From NCBI GenBank assembly GCA_026874595.1, contig CM049314.1:14438729-14502728 (forward strand): a stretch of 64,000 bases of DNA, given 5' to 3'. The position numbers and the translations under genes were made by a program. The stretch is from Sipunculus nudus. Taxonomy: Eukaryota > Annelida > Sipuncula > Golfingiida > Sipunculidae. Positions 1 through 10,094 of this stretch are shown in pieces; position 1 is the stretch's first letter, and each line of letters begins with the position of its first letter. The notes beneath the pieces are model-generated. The model was not told where the DNA came from, did no database searches, and saw only the letters and a program-made list of their open reading frames with translations.

Positions 1-209
1 TAAAAAAACATACATTCTGTCAATATAAAGTCTAATCTTCGTGAAAAAATCTTTGTATTCGATTATGGTAATGCAAGATCAATCATCAAATTGCCTGCAT
101 CAACCGACCAATCATTGAACATGATTTATCATCAATCCCTATGCTACTTACATAGCTTGATTTTGTGAGTCTTGTCAGAGGTCATTTATCAACTTGTTCT
201 TTTTTTCAG
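1..209 (+). other. Upstream intron end and acceptor of the first RSRC1 coding exon
   Basis: A pyrimidine tract ending in TTTTTTTCAG at 200-209 sits only three bases before the RSRC1 ATG. It looks like a splice acceptor, so this stretch is most simply the 3' part of an intron inside the 5' UTR, with promoter and first noncoding exon outside the window. I see no other gene here. The alternative, that transcription starts nearby, is not excluded. Confidence 0.6.
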
Positions 210-212
210 AAA

Positions 213-3200
213 ATGGGTCGTTATTCTGACAGCGACAGTGATTACAACAGGAAACACAAAAAGAAGAAGAAGAGAAGGTCAAGGTTAGTATGCTGTATGG
301 ATAAATGGTACCACATATGAAAACCTTGTTCAAGGGTGGAGTGGGAAACCCAAGAAAAATAAGTTCTTCCCTTTTACTTAGTGTTCTCTTTGCATTCCTT
401 CTACTAATCAAGTACACTAAACCACTGTTTGCTGTAGACCACCAACAGAAAATCTGTTTATCATTGGCATCATGCCAAGTGGGCAAAGTGTGTTATTGCC
501 CAGGAATGCCCTGCTCTCATTAGTTCATTTTGGTTGAAACAGTGGTATAAGAATCCTGGCCTAGTGCCTACAGCTTCTGATGGTCCATGGCAAATGCTAC
601 CATGCAGGCAGGGATTCAGTGAGATGAATTTAAAGGAATGCAACAAGAGCACCATGTAAAGAGTTTAGGTATGATGGGAGAGCAGAAGAAAATATGAATC
701 CTACAGGATCACCTTGTAAAATTGACAAACAAAAGTTTATGCCATTAGAACTCTCACTTAATGTATAGTTGTACTGGGCATATATGTTTAGAAGGCCAAA
801 GTTGGAGAAAACAATGATAAAAATATATATTTATTTTCAAAATATTAGAATAATCAGATTAGAAGGCAGTAAAATATCTCATTAAAATTAGATTTCCTTG
901 TCATTTTATTTTCACCTAGCAAGACTATTATACTGTGAATCATGTCATCCTATGTAGAAAAGTTATGAACTTCACAATAAATGTAGAGTCCTAAGCTAAC
1001 AAGACATCTTTTGAGATTATATATCTGTATTATGTTGTATTTCTGTTTAGACTGCATCAGATCAATGCAGGATAGTACAACAAATATGAACTTATGCTTT
1101 CCAATAATTATGTTTAGCAAATGGTGTAACAACTTTGTATATTACTGATCAAATAATTAATAGTTGTTATCAAATTGAATGATTGATAACTTTTTATAAC
1201 ATTTTCTTTGCATAGTTACAACAGTAGGAATTACCAGTATGTGTAAAGTAAATACACCTTGAACACACACAAATCTTTGTGTGTTTGATAATACTATATA
1301 TTAAAATATAACTTTTTATATTATAATATTTAATGATATTAAACTCAATTACAGATCACGAAGTGTCAGCAGTGAATCATCACATTCAAGCAGATCAAAA
1401 GTAAAGAAGAAAGCAAAGAAATCATCTAAAAGTAAAAGAAGATCAAGATCCAGGAGTCATGACAGGTCAGGTCGAAGCAGCAGAAGGTCAAGCAGATCAA
1501 GGTCATATGAAAGGTCAAGAAGGAGATCCAGAAGCAGGTCAAGGTCATACGAAAGATCAAGAAGAAGGTCAAGAAGCAGGTCATATGAAAGGTCAAGAAG
1601 GTCAAGGAGCAGGTCAAGGAGACGATCAAGGTCATATGAGAGATCAAGAAGGTCAAGGTCAAGATCCAACAGCAGGTAAGATCAACATCAAAATTAAACT
1701 TAAAATTGTTTGTGAAACTAACTCTCATTTTTCAAACAATGTAATCTACTGATTGGGTGTTTCAAAAACATGTTATCTGATCCCCAGACCCGGAGGTGTG
1801 GCCACACTAGGTTTAATTGCATTTTGCCAGTGCTTTTGGTGATTCTGTCAGAGAAAAATTTTGTATGCCAGATAAATAAAAATAGTGACTTATTTCTTTT
1901 ATACTTTGTGACTGTAAAGCAGTGATTAGAGAACAAAACCTTTTTAAATGACCTGAGAGTCACCTGGACCTTATATTGGTCCATTTTGAGAACAAATATG
2001 ATTTCTTAAGGAAAGATGACCTGTTGTGAGCATTACCATTTCAAAGGACTTATGATGCCATCTTCAGTTCTCTCTTTTATTAATCAAATCAGTTTTACAT
2101 GAAAACATAGTTTGCAGGATTCCGAAAAAGTGATTGGGCGATTAAAAAAATAAAGGAAAACAAGTTTCATCATTTTTACAGGTTTCAATGAATTTTAGGG
2201 ATAAAACATCTAGAATCCAAGATTTTTAGGTTATCATTTTAAAGACTGTGTTTTTTTTCAGAAGGAGAGACAGATCTTATTCTCCTGCAAAATCAACAGC
2301 AAAATTGTCAAGGTAATTAATTTCAGCGAATAATATATAACATTGAGAATATGTTATCTTGAACTTTGTTGATTTAGATTTTTTTTTACAAATCTTGAAG
2401 GTATAAAGAGCACTGTGGTCATAAGGTACTTGGGTATTCTTAACGGCTGGCCTTGAACCTTTGCAATGATACACCTAATAGGCTAATACTGAATAATGTA
2501 AGGGTTCTACATTGGCCATGGTTTAGTTATTATCAAAATTACATCTCTCACAGAAAAATAAGGTCTTATAGTGACACATTTTATCTATTTCGATGTATAT
2601 TGAAAACCTATATTTATAATCATACAAGTAAGAAGCATACTGATAATGAAAATAGCTTATAATCCTGTACTTTATCAGTTAAAACAATTTAGGTATGTCT
2701 CAATAGAAATGTGATTTGTTCATGTAATAGCTATGTGTATAATAAAGAAAGGATCTGCTTAACTTATAAAATGTGAGAGTAAGATTGTTTGATTACATAC
2801 ATCTGGACTAGATGGAACCTATGATCTTAAAATAAGTTGTTTTCTTTGCTGGTTTCAGTGACCCAGCGATGTCAGTCCCTGGATATGAAGACATGGTAAG
2901 AATATGCGTTAAACTTAAGTACTTGGGTAGCCATATCAGTGTTAAAAAGAACATTAATGGTTGCATCATATTCCTGGGTACTCCTTTGTGCTCGCTGGTT
3001 CTCTAAACACAGCCCCATACTTTTAGCCTCTCATCCAAAAATACTAGAAATGGAAAATTCCAAAGATGAATACACACGCACATGAACAGACCTGAAACAT
3101 CTGGAACAAAGAACGCTGTGTTTCTATGCTTAAGGCCTCACATGCGAGCCAGCCAAACTCACATTTCTCCCATAACAAGGAACTATGCCTGCGCTACAAG

Positions 3201-3281
3201 AATCAGACACATGTAACACTCCTTCGCACAATAAAACAGATACCTGTAATAATATATATATATATACACACATACACACAC

Positions 3282-3335
<54 letters not shown>

Positions 3336-6300
3336 CAAAGGTCATATAGTACACATTCCATACATTTTGTATACAGAACATCAAATACAGTGTATACAAT
3401 TTATATAATTCAAATTTCCTGGATATTATTTCAGTTATAATTCAACACTTGTACCTTGAACATACAGTACTACTACATATATTCAAATGATCAATACAAT
3501 TATTTCCCTTATTTAAACCATTTAATACTTAAAATACAGATTTACTGTCAGTTTTTGTTTTCCGTATTTTGTCCCATTTCCCAAATTTAAAGTTCTTTAA
3601 CATTTCTGTTTTGCTGTTTTATGCTCAACTTTATCTCTGTATAATTGAAGACTATCATGTAATCTGAGGTCTGATTTATTGAACTATCTTGCTCTTCTGT
3701 TGGTCTGATTCAGTGTGAGAACCAACAATATTTGTATAATCCCAAGAAATGCTCATGTGAACAAAACTCAAGAAGTTTCAGAATTCAGGACTTTCTGTTG
3801 TACATGTCAAATTAATTTAAGCATTTCAATTTCAACATTAATATCTTGAGGTCAGATTAAAATTGATACTCATTTGATGGGGGAAAACATCACTTTGAAT
3901 CAAGACCTGCTCAGACAGATCCCTATATTTGTTATCTGTTGTTTCATGTTTTACAGACACCAGCAGAGAAAGCTGAGGCACGAATGAAGTTGGCATTAAA
4001 GGCAGCAGGTAGGTACATATCACCTTGTACTCCAGGTCTGACTGGGATGTTAGCCACAATGTATAATATTGAAAAATGGAAGTATACAATTGCCAACTGA
4101 TCACTGGAAGCCTCTCCAGAGGCCTGCAGCTGATAATAAATTGGATAAGGTCAAAAGTCAAAAACATGTATCAATTTCAAATCTGGGTCCTTGTATTATC
4201 ATTATGTCCACATTTCAGCTTTTGAATTGGGCCATGTTGGAGATCTTGAGTTAACCGAAAATGGCAGAAGAAAAACAAATTTTAATTGGTCTTGACTATT
4301 TCCACCCACAAAAATGTTTAACCAAATATGAATATATAAATTAACTCAACAACCCCTATATGCCTCCAGGGATACTGTGGTTTCAGTTCCACAATAAGAG
4401 CAAAAGCAAGATAGCTAAAAACTAATTGAAAGCTTTTTCAGATGTTGTGTGCATAGATATGGCTAAGATGATGAAACCTGTTTAAATGGAGTCATGATTT
4501 TAACTGACCAAAGAAATTAATTTGTCTATTTTTGGGTGGTAATTGTATCCACCAAAAAGAAGTTTTGCTGATACTATGTTTTTGACCTGGTTCAGCGGTC
4601 GCCGCTGCGTACATTTCCGGAGACCTCCTCTGAGACTACTGGACCAATTTTTCCGAAACTTACACCAATTATCGGGTCATATGTGAACTGGTGCCTAACC
4701 AATTTGCATTGACCTCTGACCTATTTCCACACATAAACCCCCATATCTCAGGAACTGTTTGATTGATCAGGAAAAAATGTTGTACAAATGTAGCCCTTGG
4801 ATAGCTTTATAACATACACAAAAAATGGTGGCGCCACCTGCAACCATATTTGCACAGTGTCCATCTGTTCGTCTGCCTTGGGTTAAATCACTCATTTCTC
4901 TGCAGTGGTTTGACCAATTCACCTGAAATTCAGCATGCATATACATCCTGGATAGCTTTCTTGATTTTATGACAGGTGGCACCACCTACATTCACGTTAA
5001 CGCTGCAGACATCCATGCTTATATCTCTGGACTGGTTTGACATATCTTCCTGAAAATTTGCATGTGTATAGATCTCACATTGCTCTTTAGCATACACAAA
5101 ATTGGTGGCGCCACCTGCCACCATTTTTGCACAAGTCCTTCTTTTTGTCTGCTGTGGGATAAAATCACTCATATATTTATATACATGTAGTGGTTTGACT
5201 TTTCTGCTTAAAATTTTGCATATGTTTACAACTTGGACAGCTTTTTGGATTTTGTGGTAGGTGGCGCAACCTACATACACATTTCGGCTGCAGACATCCA
5301 TGCTAATATGCAACACACCTCACTTAATTTCCCCTTGCCACTAAATCCATGCCTCACTTCACCCATTCCACTCTGATTTTGGCGAATATACGTAGTTGCT
5401 TGTCGACTACCCGTATTCTAGTTACACAGAGGTTTGCTTTGAAATTTTATATTACTAAAGATCTTTGATGGTGCCAGTCTGTTTTTTTATGGTGCAGTTT
5501 AACTGTGTCATTTCTGACACATAACAACAGTGTAAGCAATACAGCTAAATATTAATGGATGGATTTCTTAGAAATATAGACCTGAAAATAAACACTATAA
5601 CAAATTGGAAAAGTGCATGGATCAAGAAGTACCCCTGATTGCTGATTTATGACATCAATGCAGAAGTTGGTCACCAATGTTTTAAATTCACCCAAGAAAG
5701 TAAGAGAGATTTGTGAAGAACATCTTGTCGGACCAACAACATTGTTATTCTAATTAAAGTTCCTGTTACTGCAGATTGATTTGTGAATATATACATTCTT
5801 CATGGACGTTATTTGTTCTGATTTCTGATTTGCAGCCGAAGCAGATGAGAAAATCAGAGCAATGGCTGGTGAAGGTCAAAGGTCACAAACTTTGACCTTT
5901 GAGGAGCAACAACAGAGGTCTAAAGCCATTGATGAGATTGAAGATTCAAGTTTTGCCCCGGCATCATTCCTGTCCAACAGAAGTGAGGTATGTGGACAGT
6001 GGTGCATTTTACTAAACAAAGTGTAGCATACTGCGGATGTCTTTTTATTCACGAGGGGTTCAAATTCGCGATGTGAAAAATAAAACCTTCGTGAATATTC
6101 CCCATATTCAAAAGCAAAAGAAAAACAAACAGATTGGTATTATAAATAATAATTGATCTTGTATGTTACAGTTAAACTAAGATTGATACTGTACATGATC
6201 AGATCTTCCAAATTATCTTTCAACAATGACAAATGATTTCAACTCATTCAATATTCACTTGGGTCCCTGTCCAAATTTTCGATTTTGCGAACATACTTTT

Positions 6301-9300
6301 TGTAAAATTATTCCCAAAATGATGGATGTACTCTGTGTAGATAATAGTATGGTCAGATTGCGAAAATTGAACCCTTGCGAAAACTGTGAAAAGTTTCAAA
6401 TCGTGAAATGTTAACCCCACAAATATGAAGCTAAACACAGTATATCATGCATTAATACATCAATATTCATGCATGATGACTGTAATTATCTAATAACAAT
6501 GTGTATTATAACAACCCGCCTGTGGTGTATGTGAAACACAAGTTGTTTTGGGAAGGGGATCCTCTCACAATTATGCAAGGAGTTGTGACTTGGGCACCAT
6601 CATTAGATGCCATCCATGGAATTATTATTTTATTATTTAATTAAAAAAAACCCTGCTAGGTCATACACACTCTTTTGGAATACCATATTTATTGTCCAAG
6701 TATTAGCTGCATGTATAACAAAGAAAGGATCTGTGTATCTTTTAAAAAAAAGTTTCAAGGACAGTTTTCAGATTTCCTCTAATTTTCAAATGCTGACATG
6801 TTTATCAAGATTGGGTCATCTGACCCATTACTTGAACCATAAAAATTATTCATGAAAGTTATGATCTGAATCAGCATATTAAGATGTATTTCAGCCATAA
6901 ATGTTTGTCACTGCCGGTGATTGATAACTGCCTTAAGCAGGCCTCAAATTGTGCAGTTTTCTATGAATTTCTGCTATTTAGTATGATATCATGGACTTTG
7001 ATAGATATTCATAGGAAATTTCTGCATGTATATGAATCCATGACCTTCATGGTCAAATCTGCAGATATATAGGATTTTGTGAACCCCATAACTTGTGAAG
7101 TACCCTATCTTTTCTCTTTAAATGTGACACAGGTTTTTTCCACATAGACCCCAGACATGTTCTAAGACTGGTGACCTTCAGCATACTTTTTAGGGTAAAA
7201 TCTACAGAAACATAGGATTTTTGTTAACCCCATAACTTTTGACGTATAGTATTTCTCTTCTTCAAATTTGAAACACAAATTGTTTCCACCAAGATCTCAG
7301 ACATGTTTGAAAACTGGTGACCTTGTGCATGGTCTTCAAGGTTAAAACTGCAAATATATAGGATTTCTGTTTTCCCCCTGTTTATCTTTTAAAGTACTGC
7401 ATCGGTTTCTTTCAAATTTGACACAAAATATATTACCACCAATATCTCAAATTTTTATACGCCTATCATATGACGGGAGTATTATGGTATACCAACGGTT
7501 CGTCTGTACATCCATCTGCCGGTCTGTCCATTAATGTTTAATGTTGCCGCGATAACTTACCGGGGCTTTGATGGGTTTTCATGAAACTGACCATAACTAC
7601 TTAACAACAGATTATATTGCTCAAGTTCAATTATGGGCAACATCCACACATAATTAATAAGGTCACAGGTCACTGGGCTACTTTGTGGTGTCTCCGCAAT
7701 AACTTATGAAGAATAATGATTTTGATGAAACTCATCAGAAATGTTAATCAATAAAATGTCTTACCTAAGTTCGATTTCCAGCAAAATCCATGCATATTTA
7801 ATGAGGTCAGAGGTCACCGCGAATTGGAAGCACCTTGGTGATTTACCAAAAATGGTATGGATTTCCATGAAACGCATTATACATATTTACCAATAGAGTT
7901 TCTCACCTGAATTATCTTCTCATCAAAATTTACGCATGTTTATAAGGTCAGAGGTCACCAGATACACGACAGGCGTATTATGCACGTTTGCGGTGCTTGT
8001 TTTCAAGACTAGTGACTTGACCTTGGGTTTCAAGGTAAAGCCTGAAGAAACATAGGATTTTTGTGAACCCCATAATTAAAAAAAATCTACTCTTCTTCAA
8101 ATTAGATACACATATTGTCTCCACCAAGATGTCCAACAAGTTCAAACATTTTGATCTTGACCCTGATGGCCTTATCAAGCATCAGAATATGCCGTTGAAG
8201 AAGGGGACATATTTTAAATGTGGGAAGGGTATGGGTTAATTGTTTGGGGATGTTTTTCAGTGTTATTGTGAGTTCATTAACACCAACAGAGACCATAGCA
8301 GGCTCTCTGTCTTTCATGTAAATCAAATGTTTTTAGGCCTCATGTGGTTAACTGAGAACTAAGACAAAGGGTACAATTTATTTGCAATACATAATATATT
8401 GCCAAACACAAGTAACTCCTTGCCTGAATATTTAAAGGACTAAATAAAAATCAAAGTGAAAATTCTCTCTTTTTTCATATTTCAAAATTACTTAACCCTT
8501 ATAGAACGCTGAGCATCATGACCCAGTGGTCCCTTTGTGTAAAATTAATTTCAGCTTATGAATTTAGAGATTTAGAGCTTTATTGATTTTCCTAAGCAGT
8601 AAAGATAATGCTTGATGGTAAAACTTTTCCATTAATGATTTTATATTCCCCCTATAAATCATTCCATTAATATGATTAATCTTTTCTGTTTTCATCAGTT
8701 TTTACAGCTTTGACAATCATATTTTGTATGATTTTGTAGATAAAAACAGAGTCACGTGACCCTGATAGGTCACATGATGCTGCCATATTTGGTGGGACAT
8801 TAGTCAGCACCAATGGAGATGATGTCATGATGATGTCAACAGTTGAGAAGGAAGGAATTATGCATCCTTGTGTTCGTATTATATCATTTTCTTCTATTAT
8901 GTTATAAGATGGTCAAGTTTTTTGGTTGATAATCTCATATCCCTCTGGGAGAGTCTCATCTGACTAAGCTTTGCCTTCCTTGTCATTCAGACCTGTTCCT
9001 ATTTTAAGCTTTTCCCAACCTGTAGAGAATGATGGGTAAGCTCTTTCATTGTGTCATTATAGTGGTATTTTGTTGAGTAAAGATTTGCTAATATCTCACC
9101 GATCTTCAGCAAAATGACTATAAATTATAATGCTAAGAACTCCTACTATATAATAACCACATAACTTCAGATGTGACACCTGAAGCTTGCTTAGAAGTAA
9201 CACATACAGTAAAAGGTTTACAGAAGTTGCGCAGTTTGGCATTTATGTATACTTCCTTCATACGCCCTTGGACGAATCAATATTGTACCTATACTTATAC

Positions 9301-9536
9301 CTAAAAGTTTATACTATTTTTATAAATGCTTGTGGTAGCATTGTGTTTCCTAGTACATAATCTTATTAATCACATTCTGTGGTTTCTATGTTGAATGATA
9401 TGACACAAGTTCATCTTGATGTTTGCTGTGTGTGTATTTACAGCTGTACATCAGTAAGGAGGTGAAGATGGAGAGATGGCTGCGGAGGCTGAGAGAGATG
9501 AGAAGAAGGAAACTGGAGGGAGAAGCCATGACTTGA
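213..9536 (+). CDS. RSRC1: RSRC1 orthologue (arginine/serine-rich coiled-coil protein 1), 8 coding exons, 302 aa
   Basis: RSRC1/SRrp53 proteins are nuclear SR-related factors acting in pre-mRNA splicing. Exons read from the sequence: 213-283, 1355-1675, 2262-2312, 2859-2895, 3957-4008, 5836-5987, 8740-8871, 9444-9536. They total 909 nt, in frame throughout, with GT-AG junctions and stop TGA at 9534. The start ATG has a strong context (A at -3, G at +4) and begins MGRYSDSDSD, like the MGRRSSDTEE start of vertebrate RSRC1. Residues 13-24 are basic and 25-131 form the RS domain with YERSRR at Y75, Y89, Y101 and Y118. Residues 161-200 hold the TPAEKAEARMKLALKAAAEA coiled-coil segment, residues 210-228 the EIEDSSF...SNRSE block, and 270-302 HPCLYISK...RWLRRL. 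Human RSRC1 has the equivalents [20 protein letters not shown], ESDSF and HPNLFIEK...KWFKRL, and is 334 aa. Introns 1-3 are phase 2, intron 5 is phase 1, introns 4, 6 and 7 phase 0. The donor of intron 7 (GTTCGT) is atypical. Identification is from remembered family sequence, but block order and spacing agree well. Confidence 0.93.
1499..1660 (+). repeat. RS-domain internal repeat in RSRC1 exon 2 (four YERSRR units)
   Basis: The DNA motif AGGTCATATGAAAGGTCAAG and close variants recurs four times, giving RSYERSRR at residues 73-80, 87-94, 99-106 and 116-123. Spacings are 14, 12 and 17 residues, so the array is irregular. It uses TCA and AGG/AGA codons heavily, which keeps the repeats alike at DNA level and suggests recent expansion by replication slippage. 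The tyrosine-bearing unit is not something I recall in vertebrate RSRC1. Confidence 0.85.
3251..3333. repeat. (TA)n microsatellite with (CA)n interruption, RSRC1 intron 4
   Basis: A TA run, a CACACATACACACACA segment and a second TA run of about 47 bp lie inside intron 4 (2896-3956). The ORF that crosses it (YIYIYI) is an artefact of the repeat. Confidence 0.95.
4535..5423 (+). repeat. Dispersed repeat family A, copy 1, in RSRC1 intron 5
   Basis: This ~0.89-kb segment matches 46545-47455 along its whole length and in the same orientation. Both start near GGTGGT...TGTATCC and GATACTATGTTTTTGACC, and both end GTCGACTACCCGTAT-CTAGTT. The inside holds a two- to threefold ~150-bp subrepeat with the palindrome GGTGGCGCCACC (exact at 4827-4838 and 5104-5115) followed by a CATTTTTGCAC-like stretch. 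A DR1-type direct repeat lies on the minus strand at 4710-4722. The 128-aa minus ORF inside it is broken in the second copy and is unlikely to be a gene. No transposase or tRNA-like head is visible, so the class is unknown. Confidence 0.85.
5873..5901 (+). promoter_or_regulatory. Exonic DR1 motif plus hairpin in RSRC1 exon 6
   Basis: Positions 5873-5885 read AGGTCA-A-AGGTCA, the consensus DR1 site for RXR/HNF4/COUP-TF-type nuclear receptors. The second half forms a 9-bp inverted repeat with 5893-5901 (CAAAGGTCA ... TGACCTTTG, 7-nt loop). The same bases encode GQRSQTLTF, in the part of the protein between the coiled coil and the EIEDSSF block, where vertebrate sequence is not similar. Whether a receptor binds is unknown; the sequence match itself is exact. 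Confidence 0.35.
7040..8180 (+). repeat. Degenerate ~145-bp tandem array in RSRC1 intron 6, interrupted by an insertion
   Basis: Four units share ATAGGATTTTTGTGAACCCC-like starts (AGGATT at 7071, 7214, 7360 and 8054), then a TTCAAATTTGACACA-like segment, then a CCACCAAGATCTCAGACATG-like segment and a TGGTGACCTTG-like end. Spacings are 143 and 146 bp, then 694 bp. Subtracting the 547-bp element at 7454-8000 restores 147 bp. No coding frame runs through it. Confidence 0.8.
7454..8000 (+). mobile_element. Nested 547-bp MITE-like element carrying three DR1 motifs
   Basis: The element begins TATACGCCTATCATATGACG and ends ACAGGCGTATTATGCACG...GGTGCTTGT, so ATACGCCT/AGGCGTAT form short inverted ends. 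It splits one unit of the flanking tandem array between TCTCAAATTT and TTCAAGACTAG, with a possible TTT target duplication. Inside are about three ~142-bp subunits, each ending in an exact DR1: AGGTCACAGGTCA at 7660-7672, AGGTCAGAGGTCA at 7804-7816 and 7945-7957. It has no ORF, so it would be non-autonomous. A decayed relative lies at 11657-12012. Confidence 0.75.
8506..8540 (+). repeat. Right-end remnant of repeat family B
   Basis: ACGCTGAGCATCATGACCCA-GTGGTCCCTTTGTG resembles the right end of the family-B element at 15845-15885 (CAGCTGAGCGCCGTGACCCA-TGGGTCCCTTGTTG). I could not find a matching left end upstream in intron 6, so this looks like a solitary fragment. Confidence 0.5.
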
Positions 9537-10094
9537 TGCATCATTAGAATCCAAGTTCATCACCATCACATAACTATCTACAGAATATAGCAGATCTGTA
9601 TAGTTCAAAGACATTCTGTAGTTCTGTTTTAATTGACTTCAAGCAGTCACTGATATTATATCAATAATTCAGTTGATGGTCCTGACAAAAACCAGTGTAA
9701 TTACAGATGATAATGACAAGAACTTATTTATAATTATTGATGACACTGACAAGAAATCATATTAAATGGAAAATAAATCAGATCGTCAAACCCAGTCAGT
9801 TTTTAAATATTCTGTATTCCAAAAAAATCTGACTTAACCATGTGCCCTAAAACACTTTGGCGTACCTTGATGACATACGTAGGTTGCAAAATTTGATATT
9901 GCTGCATTTATCAGACGGACATACTTTTTCCAAAATGCCCTTTGACTCATCTCAATGTTTAATCTTTGGTTAAGATTATTCCTGTCTCTGCATGTCCTCA
10001 TTGCCACCATAAACTGACATTCTGATCTTTGACAAAGTGATTATGTTGGTATTTATTTATTGCCTACTGCAATTTTTGGCATTTATTAAATAAA
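9537..10094 (+). terminator. RSRC1 3' UTR and poly(A) signals
   Basis: After the stop codon, ATTAAA at 9761-9766 and AATAAA at 9772-9777 are the first poly(A) signals, giving a 3' UTR of about 250 nt. A second AATAAA at 10089-10094 could serve a longer transcript. The stretch between contains no ORF or repeat. Confidence 0.6.

Noticed and set aside
1457-1752. Long ORFs on both strands over RSRC1 exon 2 (97 aa plus, 100 and 70 aa minus)
   Set aside because: They are shadows of the RS-repeat exon in other frames; the LDLLLDL and GQGH-type products come from the repeat.
4767-5316. Minus-strand ORFs of 72 and 128 aa in RSRC1 intron 5
   Set aside because: They lie wholly inside dispersed repeat family A and are not preserved in the second copy at 46545-47455.
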